From Phycisphaerales bacterium (GTDB taxonomy: Bacteria > Planctomycetota > Phycisphaerae > UBA1845 > UTPLA1), in the NCBI GenBank assembly GCA_020639075.1, contig JACKHI010000001.1:4402001-4466000 (forward strand): a DNA stretch of 64,000 nucleotides, in the 5' to 3' direction. How positions within the stretch are numbered: the stretch's first letter is position 1; every line of letters starts with the position of its first letter. Of the stretch, positions 24,119 through 32,703 are shown in pieces. The position numbers and the translations under genes were made by a program. Under the pieces are notes generated by a model, which saw only the letters and a program-made list of their open reading frames with translations, ran no database searches and was not told the origin of the DNA.

Positions 24119-26359
24119 CTACTTGGTCAGGCTGCGCACGGCTCGGACGACGTCTTCTTCGCAGGGGAGGACGAGGTTGGCGGCGGGGCCGAGGGGGATG
24201 TAGGTATCGACGCCGACGACGCGCTTCACACGCGGCATGCGATCGCAGTGTTCGACCATCGCCGTGATGATTCCCTCGCCGAGACCGCCGGATTTTCGGC
24301 CTTCGTCGAGGATGACGACGTTGTCAGTGTGGGAAGCGTGTTTGGCGATCGCTTCGGCATTGAGCGGATTGAGCCAGCGAAGATCGACGATGCGGATGTC
24401 GAGCTTGTCTTCATCCTTGAGTTGTTTGGCGGCGCGCAGGGCCATGCGCACGCCGTTGCCGAATGTGATGACGACGACGTCCTTCGCCTTCGGGTTGTAG
24501 ACGCGCGGTTCGCCGATGACGGCGCATTTCTCCGGCGACGGGTACGTGAACTGCCACTGTTCATCGCCGTCTTCGTAGAGGTCCTTCTGCATGTACAAAG
24601 CGATCGGTTCGAGGAACGCGACGACGCGGCCGTCGACATGTGCCAACGCCGCGCAAGTGCGGAGCATTTCAGCGGCGTCATCGCCGCGCGATGGGCATGC
24701 GATGACGAGTCCGGGGATGTCGCGCAGGGCGGTGATGCTGTTGTCGTTGTGGAAGTGTCCGCCGAAGCCCTTCTGGTAGCCGAGGGACGCGATGCGGACG
24801 ACCATCGGGTTGCGGTACTGGGCCTTCGAGAAGAACTGCATGCTGCAGGCTTCGCTGCGTAGCTGGTCGCAGGCGTTGTGGAAGTAAGCTAGATACTGGA
24901 TCTCGGGGAAGGGCAGCGCGTTCATGTAGCCGAAGCCCTGTGCGAGACCCAGGATCGTCTGTTCATCGAGCAGCGTGTTGAAAACGCGCGACGCGCGGAA
25001 GCGCTTGAGCAGACCGGCCGTGACGTAATAGACGCCGCCTTTTTGCGCGACGTCTTCGCCGAAGACGAACATGTCGCCGTACTTCGCCATCAAGTCGAAC
25101 AGCGCGCTGTTGAGGTTGACGGCGAGATGTCTTGGTCCGAGGTTTTCCGGCAACTTGTCTTCGCCGCCGAATGCGGTGATGCGCTCTTCCCGCGGAATCA
25201 CTCGTTTTGCTTCGGCCTTCACTTCGGCGGGCGAATAGGGTGCGAGCGGCTCGACGACCTGTGCTGCGGACGTCAGCCGCGGTTGTTTCACGGCGCGATC
25301 CGCGGCTTCCTCGGTGCGCTTGCGAAGGCCTTCGTACATGTCGCGGATTTCGTCGGGCGTGAGGAGACCTTGGCGGATGGCGAGGCGCGCCGACTGGAGC
25401 AGCGGATCCTGTGATTCGGCATCGGCGATCTGTTCGAGCGTGTGGTACGCGGGTTCGAAATCAGTGCCGGCGTGGCCGAGCATGCGGACGACTTTCAGAT
25501 GGAGAAACGTCGGTCGGCGATGATTGCGGCAGTAGTCGACCGCGGTTCGAATCGTGTCGTGCGCTTCGAGTATGTCGAGGCCCGTCGTGCGGAAGTACTT
25601 GATGGCGCGGGCGTGCTGGAAGTTCTCTTCGACCCAGTTCGGCGGCGTGCGGACGGAGATGCCGAGACCGTTGTCTTCGCAGACGAAGAGGACGGGCACG
25701 GGAACCTGTTGGTAGGCGGCCCATCGTGCGGCGTTGAATGCGCCCTGCGCCGTCGAGTGGTTGGTGGATGCATCGCCGAACGTGCAGATCATGATGCTGT
25801 CGCGCGGGACGGGCGGCGCGATGTGCGAGAGCTTTTCGCGTCGCAGGGCGATGGCGGCGCCGACGGCCTTGGGAAGATGGCTTGCGATGGTGCTGGTCTG
25901 CGGAATGATCCAGAGCGGCTTGCTGCCCCAGACTTTGTGGCGTCCGCCGGAAATTGGGTCTTCGCTGCTGGCGGCCTGGGAGAGGATCGTGTCGTAGATG
26001 ACGTCGATCTCCGGGCAGGCGCGGGCGCGTTCGGCAAAGAAGGCGCCGCTGCGATAGTGCAGGAATGCCGGATCCGTATGGCGCGTGAGTCGTGCGACGA
26101 GGGCGTTGGCTTCGTGTCCGGCGCTGCCGATGGTGTAGAAGGATGCGTTGCGTGCGCGGAGGTGGCGTGCGATGAGGTCGAGATGTCGCGCGATCATCTG
26201 GGATTCGAAGACTTCGACGAGATCCCGGCCCGTCATGTGGGTTTCGGCGTGGAGGGGTTCGTCGAGGTCCTTTCGGCGCGGAGACGCGGGTTCGGCCCAG
26301 TTGTCGAGCAGGGCGAGAAAATTCTTGTCGATGACTTCTGCGCGGTTAAACGTTGCCAT
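24119..26359 (-). CDS. 2-oxoacid dehydrogenase E1, fused alpha and beta subunits
   Basis: Thiamine-diphosphate enzyme (746 aa). It decarboxylates a 2-oxoacid and passes the acyl group to an E2 lipoyl domain. The alpha part (1 to about 360) has YRSGAFFAERARACPE and the ThDP/Mg motif beginning GDASTNHSTAQGAFNAA and ending CEDNGLGIS. The beta part (about 400-746) has VFGEDVAQKGGVYYVT, RVFNTLLDEQTILGLAQGFG and FEYLDLRWLNPLN-like VDLRWLNPLNAEA. The alpha-beta fusion resembles branched-chain 2-oxoacid dehydrogenase E1 more than pyruvate dehydrogenase, but the substrate is not certain. No E2 or E3 gene is nearby. It is divergent from the M50 pair, with 72 nt between starts. Confidence 0.88.
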   Translation of the reverse strand: MATFNRAEVIDKNFLALLDNWAEPASPRRKDLDEPLHAETHMTGRDLVEVFESQMIARHLDLIARHLRARNASFYTIGSAGHEANALVARLTRHTDPAFLHYRSGAFFAERARACPEIDVIYDTILSQAASSEDPISGGRHKVWGSKPLWIIPQTSTIASHLPKAVGAAIALRREKLSHIAPPVPRDSIMICTFGDASTNHSTAQGAFNAARWAAYQQVPVPVLFVCEDNGLGISVRTPPNWVEENFQHARAIKYFRTTGLDILEAHDTIRTAVDYCRNHRRPTFLHLKVVRMLGHAGTDFEPAYHTLEQIADAESQDPLLQSARLAIRQGLLTPDEIRDMYEGLRKRTEEAADRAVKQPRLTSAAQVVEPLAPYSPAEVKAEAKRVIPREERITAFGGEDKLPENLGPRHLAVNLNSALFDLMAKYGDMFVFGEDVAQKGGVYYVTAGLLKRFRASRVFNTLLDEQTILGLAQGFGYMNALPFPEIQYLAYFHNACDQLRSEACSMQFFSKAQYRNPMVVRIASLGYQKGFGGHFHNDNSITALRDIPGLVIACPSRGDDAAEMLRTCAALAHVDGRVVAFLEPIALYMQKDLYEDGDEQWQFTYPSPEKCAVIGEPRVYNPKAKDVVVITFGNGVRMALRAAKQLKDEDKLDIRIVDLRWLNPLNAEAIAKHASHTDNVVILDEGRKSGGLGEGIITAMVEHCDRMPRVKRVVGVDTYIPLGPAANLVLPCEEDVVRAVRSLTK

Positions 26360-26417
26360 GGCGGAACAGATTAATAGAGCGCTTCGAAGGTTCCAAGCGT
26401 CCCGGTTTGTCTTGCCC

Positions 26418-26423
26418 TATAAT
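26418..26423 (+). promoter_or_regulatory. -10 box (TATAAT), candidate leaderless start
   Basis: TATAAT ends exactly 8 nt before the ATG at 26432, and no Shine-Dalgarno sequence lies between. Transcription would begin at or within 2 nt of the start codon. Confidence 0.5.
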
Positions 26424-26431
26424 CGAATTCC

Positions 26432-27361
26432 ATGTCAGATTCGCAGGAACATACCCGGCTCCCCGGCGGCGTGAAGATCTTCGACGCGTTCGGGATCGAC
26501 GTCTTTCTTCATTGGACGTGGCTTCTCGTCGCCTACTACCTCTATCAGCAACACGTCCCGGAGTATCACAACCCGATGTGGGCGATGGCGGAGGTGCTGG
26601 CGCTGTTCGGGATCGTGCTGATGCACGAGTTCGGTCATGCACTGGCGTGTCGGAGCGTGGGCGGCAAGGCGCTTCATATCATGTTGTGGCCATTGGGCGG
26701 CGTGGCTTACGTGCAGCCGCCGTTTCGACCGGGGGCGATGTTGTGGAGCATCATCGCGGGGCCGTTGGTCAACGTGGCGCTGGTTCCGATCACTTGGCTC
26801 GCGGTCTATCTGTATGAGCCCCGTGCGGCGCAGTATGACGGCGATGTGCTTTACTTTCTCAAAATGGTCTTTCAGATCAACCTGGTGCTGTTGATCTTCA
26901 ACATGTTGCCGATCTATCCGCTGGACGGCGGTAAAGTCGTCTGGTCGCTGCTCTGGTTCTTCATCGGCCCTTCGCGCAGTCTGACGATCGCGTCCTATCT
27001 CGGATTCGTCGGCGTGGCCGCGGGGCTCGGTTTCGCCGTCATGCAGCAGAGCATCTGGCTGGGGGCGATTGCGGTGTTTGCGGGCATGCAGTGCAAGCGC
27101 GGGCTCGAAGATGCGAAGGTCATGAAGTACAACGAGACGCTGGTGCGACCGCGGGTGCCGGACATGATCTCGTGTCCCGCGTGTCGGCGACCGCCGCCGG
27201 TCGGTCCGTACTGGCAATGCGAATGCGGTCAGCCGTTCGACATGCCGGGCGAGAACGGTCGATGTCCGCATTGCGATCGCGTTTACGCGTTCGTGGTCTG
27301 TCCGTATTGCCAGCACCAGGCGTCGCTGCTGGATTGGCGAACGCGGCCCGGCAGCGCTTGA
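26432..27361 (+). CDS. M50 (site-2 type) membrane metalloprotease with double zinc ribbon, copy 1
   Basis: Intramembrane zinc protease (309 aa). The catalytic HEFGH is at residues 65-69 and the third ligand is D165 in NMLPIYPLDGG. About five to six transmembrane helices lie between residues 25 and 220. The C-terminal 65 residues hold four CxxC/CxCG knuckles (CPAC, CECG, CPHC, CPYC), a double zinc ribbon on the cytoplasmic side that is not part of the core family. Such proteases release membrane-tethered regulators. It is followed at 69 nt by a paralogue with the same layout. Its start lacks an SD but has a TATAAT 8 nt upstream. Confidence 0.9.
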   Translation: MSDSQEHTRLPGGVKIFDAFGIDVFLHWTWLLVAYYLYQQHVPEYHNPMWAMAEVLALFGIVLMHEFGHALACRSVGGKALHIMLWPLGGVAYVQPPFRPGAMLWSIIAGPLVNVALVPITWLAVYLYEPRAAQYDGDVLYFLKMVFQINLVLLIFNMLPIYPLDGGKVVWSLLWFFIGPSRSLTIASYLGFVGVAAGLGFAVMQQSIWLGAIAVFAGMQCKRGLEDAKVMKYNETLVRPRVPDMISCPACRRPPPVGPYWQCECGQPFDMPGENGRCPHCDRVYAFVVCPYCQHQASLLDWRTRPGSA

Positions 27362-27415
27362 CGCGGTGTTTTTCGAACGCGCTGCAAGCGTGGTCGATTC
27401 GATTGGGGAACCGCT

Positions 27416-27421
27416 TATAAT
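27416..27421 (+). promoter_or_regulatory. -10 box (TATAAT), candidate leaderless start
   Basis: TATAAT ends exactly 8 nt before the ATG at 27430, the same geometry as the upstream paralogue, and no Shine-Dalgarno is present. Confidence 0.5.
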
Positions 27422-27429
27422 CCGCCGGC

Positions 27430-28359
27430 ATGTCGAATTCGGGTCGAAGCGATGGGTTGCCGGGCGGCGTCAAGATCTTTGAGGCCTTTGGGATTGACGT
27501 CTATCTTCATTGGACGTGGTTCCTGGCGGCGTATTACTTTTATCAGCAGACAGTCGAGGAAAACGCCTACCACAATCCGTTGTGGGCGCTGGCGGAAGTC
27601 GGTGCGCTGTTCGCCATCGTGTTGATCCACGAGTTCGGTCATGCGCTGGCGTGTCGGAGCGTCGGGGGGACGGCTCTTCATATCATGCTCTGGCCGTTGG
27701 GCGGCGCGGCATTCGTTGATCCGCCGATGCGACCTGGGGCGAGTTTGTGGACGACGGCGGCGGGCCCGCTGGTTAACGTCGTGTTCGTTCCGATTTTCTT
27801 CGTTCTGGCGTTCTACGTTGACGTCTCCAGCTTCAGTCCGGATCTGGCGACGTTCTTCGACTACCTGTTCTTCATGAACCTGGTGTTGTTGATATTCAAC
27901 ATGCTGCCGATCTACCCGCTGGACGGAGGACGAATCCTGCGCGAATTGTTATGGTTCGTGACGAGTGCCTCGACGAGTCTGACGATTGCCGCGTACGTCG
28001 GTCTCGTCGGCGTGGCGGGTCTGCTCGGTATCGCGATTTTCTTGCAGGATTTCTTCCTCGGTGCCATCGCCTTCTTTGCGGGCGTTCAGTGCAAGAACGG
28101 TCTCGAAGAGGCGAAACGGCTTAAGTACCAGGAACCTGTCCGGCGCAGCATCGTGCCGGACATGATTTCGTGCCCGGACTGTCGCCAGGCGCCGCCGATC
28201 GGGCCTCATTGGATGTGCGAGTGCGGTCGTCCATTCGACATGCTCGGCGACAACGGTCGATGCCCGCATTGTGAGCGCGTGTACGCGTTCGTTGTTTGTC
28301 CGTATTGCCAGCACCAGGCGTCGCTGCTGGATTGGCGGACGCGCCCCGGCGGCATTTGA
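27430..28359 (+). CDS. M50 (site-2 type) membrane metalloprotease with double zinc ribbon, copy 2
   Basis: Tandem paralogue of the preceding gene (309 aa). HEFGH is at residues 67-71, the NMLPIYPLDGG aspartate is kept, and the same C-terminal zinc-ribbon pair is present (CPDC, CECG, CPHC, CPYC). The tail AFVVCPYCQHQASLLDWRTR is identical in both copies, whereas the loop after the second helix differs and carries two extra residues. Each copy has its own TATAAT close to the start, so they may be expressed separately. Both active sites are intact, which suggests distinct substrates rather than decay of one copy. Confidence 0.9.
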   Translation: MSNSGRSDGLPGGVKIFEAFGIDVYLHWTWFLAAYYFYQQTVEENAYHNPLWALAEVGALFAIVLIHEFGHALACRSVGGTALHIMLWPLGGAAFVDPPMRPGASLWTTAAGPLVNVVFVPIFFVLAFYVDVSSFSPDLATFFDYLFFMNLVLLIFNMLPIYPLDGGRILRELLWFVTSASTSLTIAAYVGLVGVAGLLGIAIFLQDFFLGAIAFFAGVQCKNGLEEAKRLKYQEPVRRSIVPDMISCPDCRQAPPIGPHWMCECGRPFDMLGDNGRCPHCERVYAFVVCPYCQHQASLLDWRTRPGGI

Positions 28360-28395
28360 CGCAATCGAATCCGGGGGGCCTGGAATAGGAACCGG

Positions 28396-30774
28396 ATGTC
28401 GATTTTGAAACGCTACATGCACTGGCTCCACACGCGCTGGCCGGCGGGTCACGTGGAGAAACTCCCTGAAGTCAATGAAGATGGCACGACACGGGTGCCG
28501 GGGCTGCGCGTCGTCGGTGATCTGACGGGTGTGCCGCTGCTCAAGTTTGCTGTCGACAGCGGTGCGAAGGCCGTTGCCGCGATTGCGGGTGAGGCGGACT
28601 TTTCGGCGGGCGCCGGCGGTGACGGCGTCGTGGATATTGCGATCGTCGGCGGCGGGCTGTCGGGGATTTCGGCGGCGATCGAGGCGAAGCGCCGCGGGAT
28701 GAGTTTCGAGGTCTTCGAGGCGGCGGACGCGTTCGCGACGATCAAGGACTTTCCCAAGGGAAAGCCCATTTACACGTATCCGACGGAGATGACGCCTGCC
28801 GGTGAACTCACGCTGACGGCGAATGTGAAGGAGGATCTTGTCGCGGAGCTGGAGCGTCAGCGCGCGGCGGCGGGCATCGAAGTGACTCGGCGGCGGATCG
28901 AGGACGTCAAGCGCGATGGGAAATCGTTCGTGCTGCGGTATGCCGGTGGGGCGTCACGGGCGCAGCGCGTGATTGTGGCGATCGGTCGAAGCGGGAATTT
29001 TCGCAAGTTGGGCGTGGCGGGCGAGGAGCTGGACAAAGTCTACAAGCGGCTTCACGACCCGATGGATTTCAAGGGCAAGTGCGTACTTGTGGTTGGCGGC
29101 GGGGACTCAGCGTTGGAATCGTCGATTGCGCTGGCGGTGGCAGGCGCGAGCGTGACGCATAGCTATCGAGGGTCCGAGTTTTCGCGGGCGAAGCCTGAGA
29201 ATGTGGAAAAGTTGAACGCGCTGGTGCGCGATCCGTCGGCGGATGTTGGAGTCGAAGAGCCCACGTCGGAACGCGTGACGACGGCGTTCTCATCAGAGAT
29301 GTGCAGCGAGCATGGCGCGGGGCGGATTCGTCTTGCGTTTGAGACGGACGTTGCGGAGATTCGCGAGGGCGATGTCGTTCTGAAGTCGAAGAACGGCGGC
29401 GTCGAGACGATTCCGAACGACGTCGTCTTTGCGATGATCGGCCGTGAGCCGCCGCTGGCGTTCTTTCGGAAAGTCGGCGTGCCGATCCGCGGGGAGATGC
29501 GGGCGAAGCAATGGGTGACGCTGGCGATTTTTCTGTTGTTCTGCGTCTGGATGTATCACTGGAAGAGCGATTACCTGCTGGGATATGTGGGCCTGCAGGG
29601 GGCGTTCAACAAAGTTGCCGGGTTGAACCCGGGTGCGCTGTGGGATCGTCTGAAGTCGGGGGCGTTGGGCAGCGGGCTTGGCGCGTACCTGTCCAAGGAA
29701 GGGACGCTGGGGCAGACGCTGGCGATTTCGGCGAGCGGTCGAAGCTTCTATTACACGCTGGCGTATTGCGTGTGCGTCGTCGTGTTCGGGGTGCGACGGA
29801 TCCGTCGGCGGAAGACTCCGTATGTGAAGCTGCAGACGATGACGCTGGCGGCGATTCAGATCGTGCCGCTTTTTCTATTGCCCGAGATCATTCTGCCGTG
29901 GCTGGGTCACAACGGCGCGTTTGACAGCGGTCTGGGCAAGTCGTTCGCGGATGCGTTCTTTCCGATGGCGAATTGGGGGCACGGGCGAGAGTACTGGCGG
30001 GCGATCGGGTTCGTGCTGGCGTGGCCGTTGGTCGTTGGGAACTGGTTCACGGACCAGCCGTTGTGGGGCTGGTTGAGTGTTGGTGGAATCCAGACGTTTG
30101 TCGTTATTCCATTGCTGGTGCGGCGATGGGGCAAGGGGGCGTACTGCGGTTGGATCTGTTCGTGCGGGGCGCTGGCGGAGACGATGGGAGATGCGCATCG
30201 GCACAAGATGCCGCACGGGCCCAAGTGGAACCGGTTGAACATGATCGGGCAGGGCTTCCTGGCTTTTGCGATCGTGATCATGCTGTTTCGGATTCTCGGC
30301 TGGATGGGTGCGGGCTGGGCGACGCACGTGTTTGATTGGATGAGCAAGAAGGCGCCGATCGTCAGCTATGGTTATATGGTGGATCTGCTATTCGCGGGGA
30401 TACTGGGCGTCGGGTTGTATTTTCATTTCTCCGGGCGCGTGTGGTGCCGGTTTGCATGTCCGTTGGCGGCGCTCATGCACATCTACGCGAGGTTTTCGCG
30501 ATTTCGGATTTTCGCGGACAAGAAGAAGTGCATTTCCTGCAACGTGTGCACGAGCGTCTGTCATCAGGGCATCGACGTGATGAACTTCGCGAACAAGGGG
30601 GCGCCGATGGAGGACCCGGAGTGCGTTCGCTGTTCGGCGTGCGTTCAGAGTTGTCCGACGGGCGTGCTCTCGTTCGGTCGCTTCGACAGGGCAGGAAACG
30701 TCGTACACGATCGGCTGACGGCGTCATTGGTCCGCGTTGAAGAAGTGGGGCTCCCAAAACGCACTGTCAGATAA
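28396..30774 (+). CDS. Fused FAD/NAD(P)-dependent oxidoreductase and NapH/NosR-like Fe-S membrane protein
   Basis: Large fusion (792 aa). Residues about 78-370 form a thioredoxin-reductase-like flavoprotein with FAD motif GGGLSG (85-90), a second nucleotide motif VVGGGDSALESSIALAVAG, and FAMIGREPP. The redox CxxC of thioredoxin reductase is not seen. From about 375 onward there are six or so transmembrane helices, with the NosR/NapH-type cysteine motif CGWICSCGALAE. The C-terminus has two 4Fe-4S clusters (CISCNVCTSVCHQG from 712 and CVRCSACVQSCPTG from 743). It probably moves electrons between NAD(P)H and a membrane acceptor or a ferredoxin-like partner. The direction and partner are unknown. 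Confidence 0.82.
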   Translation: MSILKRYMHWLHTRWPAGHVEKLPEVNEDGTTRVPGLRVVGDLTGVPLLKFAVDSGAKAVAAIAGEADFSAGAGGDGVVDIAIVGGGLSGISAAIEAKRRGMSFEVFEAADAFATIKDFPKGKPIYTYPTEMTPAGELTLTANVKEDLVAELERQRAAAGIEVTRRRIEDVKRDGKSFVLRYAGGASRAQRVIVAIGRSGNFRKLGVAGEELDKVYKRLHDPMDFKGKCVLVVGGGDSALESSIALAVAGASVTHSYRGSEFSRAKPENVEKLNALVRDPSADVGVEEPTSERVTTAFSSEMCSEHGAGRIRLAFETDVAEIREGDVVLKSKNGGVETIPNDVVFAMIGREPPLAFFRKVGVPIRGEMRAKQWVTLAIFLLFCVWMYHWKSDYLLGYVGLQGAFNKVAGLNPGALWDRLKSGALGSGLGAYLSKEGTLGQTLAISASGRSFYYTLAYCVCVVVFGVRRIRRRKTPYVKLQTMTLAAIQIVPLFLLPEIILPWLGHNGAFDSGLGKSFADAFFPMANWGHGREYWRAIGFVLAWPLVVGNWFTDQPLWGWLSVGGIQTFVVIPLLVRRWGKGAYCGWICSCGALAETMGDAHRHKMPHGPKWNRLNMIGQGFLAFAIVIMLFRILGWMGAGWATHVFDWMSKKAPIVSYGYMVDLLFAGILGVGLYFHFSGRVWCRFACPLAALMHIYARFSRFRIFADKKKCISCNVCTSVCHQGIDVMNFANKGAPMEDPECVRCSACVQSCPTGVLSFGRFDRAGNVVHDRLTASLVRVEEVGLPKRTVR

Positions 30775-30923
30775 CGAATGCAGTATCGATAAAATGCCCT
30801 CCGTCGCCCGCATGCGGCGGAATTGCCGGCAAGGCTGATAACGATTTGCCTGGGAGGGGTTTCATACCGCATTCTACACTCAACGAAGCGTATCTCTTTC
30901 CGATTTAGAGGGGGGAGGAAAAG

Positions 30924-31175
30924 ATGAGTGCTTTCGACAAACGTGCGGATTGGGCGATGCCCGGTTCGGAATGCTGGGCATTGGATGACAACGGCGAATG
31001 GGTAAAGGCCCGCGTCGTCAGCTTCGCCGGCGGCGGCTATCTCATCCTCTTTGAAGGGGAGAAGAGCTATACGAAGACTCGTCGCGAATGCCAGATCCGG
31101 CCGCGCGACATGTACAGCTACGGCAAGGACAAGCCGGAGCCCGCTGTGGCGAACGGCGGCGAACGGCGCAAGTAA
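30924..31175 (+). CDS. Small conserved-looking protein, unknown
   Basis: Unrecognised 83-aa cytoplasmic protein. It is supported by a strong GGGGAGG ribosome site just before the ATG and by a clean terminator 38 nt after the stop. The sequence (GSECWALDDNGEWVKARVVSFAGGGYLILFEG) has the pattern of a small SH3/Tudor-like beta-barrel, a fold that binds peptides or nucleic acids. That is a pattern-based guess. Confidence 0.65.
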   Translation: MSAFDKRADWAMPGSECWALDDNGEWVKARVVSFAGGGYLILFEGEKSYTKTRRECQIRPRDMYSYGKDKPEPAVANGGERRK

Positions 31176-31212
31176 GACTTGTAGGCAAGGCACACAACCT
31201 GCGCAAAAGTGT

Positions 31213-31256
31213 GAGGCGGCATCTTCATCGGAGGATGCCGCCTCGTTTGTTTTGTT
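31213..31256 (+). terminator. Rho-independent terminator
   Basis: Perfect 11-bp stem GAGGCGGCATC (31213-31223) with GATGCCGCCTC (31234-31244), 10-nt loop, followed by GTTTGTTTTGTT. It terminates the small 30924 gene and perhaps the upstream oxidoreductase transcript. Confidence 0.85.
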
Positions 31257-31358
31257 GCTCACGACGCCCGGTTTTTGTTGTGGATCGTCGCACGATTGCA
31301 GGTCGGGCCCGCGGGAGAATGGCGCACAACGCCGGACCATTCGACTTACATCGTGCGA

Positions 31359-32363
31359 TCAGTCGCCGCCGCCGAAAAGGTTGCTGAGGCCGATGCCGCC
31401 GAGGATGGAGCCTTCGCCCTTACCGGATGCGGCGCTGAATGAACCGGCGATACGGCCGGCTAGTCGCGAGAACGGCAGCGACTGGAGCCACACGGATCCC
31501 GGTCCCGTCATACTGGCGAGGAAGAGCCCTTCGCCGCCGAAGAACATCGTCTTGATACCGCCCGCCCGCGTGATGTCGTATTGAACGGACGGCTGGAATG
31601 CGACGAGGCAGCCCGTGTCCACGCGCAGGTTTTCGCCGGGCGCCAGCTCGCGTTTGACGATCGTGCCGCCGGCATGAACGAACGCGAGACCATCGCCGCG
31701 GATGCGTTGAAGGATGAACCCCTCGCCGCCAAACAGGCCGGCGCCGAGTTTTTTCTGGAAGGCGATGTCGATCGTGACGCCGCGGGCGGCGCAAAGGAAC
31801 GACTGTTTCTGACAGAGGACTTCTCCGCCGAGTGCGGCGAGATGCATGGGGATGATCTTGCCGGGGTACGGGGCGGCGAAGGAGACTTGTTCCCGTTTCG
31901 AGCCGGTGGCGGCGAAGGTCGTGAGGAATAGGGATTCGCCCGTGACCATGCGTTTGCCGGCGTCGAGGAGTTTGCCGAGGACGCCGGTCTGTTTCGATGG
32001 ATCGCCGAAGACCGTCTCCATCTGGATACCGCGGGTCATATACAGCAGCGCGCCGGCTTCGGCGACAACGACTTCATTCGGATCGAGCGTGACTTCGACG
32101 AATTGCATGTCGTCACCGAATATCTCGTAGTCGATTTCGTCGGCAATTGTCGTCCTGGGGGTCGGCGGCGGGCCGCCGGCGCCGCGGAGTCGATCGCGGA
32201 CAGCGGCGACGTGTTTGGCCTGAGTCCATTCCGGCGTGGAAGGGCCATAGATGAGCGTCTCGGGGCCGTCGATGCCCGGGAGGCTGGCGACGAGTTCGTC
32301 GAGGCTCATGGGTCCGACGGTCTGGCCGTTCTTCGCGTGGTACCAACCGGTTTCGGCAGTCAT
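31359..32363 (-). CDS. AIM24/TIGR00266-family protein with N-terminal GYF_2 domain
   Basis: Cytoplasmic protein (334 aa). Residues 1-60 form a GYF_2 domain (GWYHAKNGQTVGPMSLDELVASL), used for peptide binding in many planctomycetes. Residues about 80-315 form the AIM24/TIGR00266 beta-barrel (EVVVAEAGALLYMTRGIQME, CAARGVTIDIAFQKKLGAGLFGGEGFILQRIRGDG, FGGEGLFLASMTGPG). The C-terminus is Gly/Ser-rich. The family's molecular role is unsettled. The start fits the GYF domain, and GGAG-like purines lie 8-10 nt upstream. Confidence 0.9.
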   Translation of the reverse strand: MTAETGWYHAKNGQTVGPMSLDELVASLPGIDGPETLIYGPSTPEWTQAKHVAAVRDRLRGAGGPPPTPRTTIADEIDYEIFGDDMQFVEVTLDPNEVVVAEAGALLYMTRGIQMETVFGDPSKQTGVLGKLLDAGKRMVTGESLFLTTFAATGSKREQVSFAAPYPGKIIPMHLAALGGEVLCQKQSFLCAARGVTIDIAFQKKLGAGLFGGEGFILQRIRGDGLAFVHAGGTIVKRELAPGENLRVDTGCLVAFQPSVQYDITRAGGIKTMFFGGEGLFLASMTGPGSVWLQSLPFSRLAGRIAGSFSAASGKGEGSILGGIGLSNLFGGGD

Positions 32364-32703
32364 CTTCGCTCCTTTGCGGTCTGAAACAGCTTCCGCATCT
32401 TGCCGTTAAGAGAATGTCAATTCGTCGGCGGAAATTCCGCCATTTGTTGTTGGGTCGGCGGCCGAATTTACGCTTTATAAAGAGCCGCCCGGAATCAAAT
32501 AGGCGCGGGCGACTTTTGGCGGCATCCTATATTCAATGCGTCCGGAATTCCCGGTTGCGGCACACCTCGGGCCGTGCCGCGGCGGGATTTCGGGCGAATT
32601 TGCCGGAAACGGCTGTCGATTGTGCAATATTCCGGTCGATTTGATCAACCGATACATAGACTGGATCATATTGCCATTGCGACGAATGTCGCGAGGAGTC
32701 GCC
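32364..32703. other. Divergent intergenic region without visible gene
   Basis: About 340 nt between the AIM24 gene and the CvpA-like gene. I see AT-richer patches (for example CTTTATAAAG near 32470) suitable for promoters, and no repeat or ORF with coding features. Confidence 0.4.
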
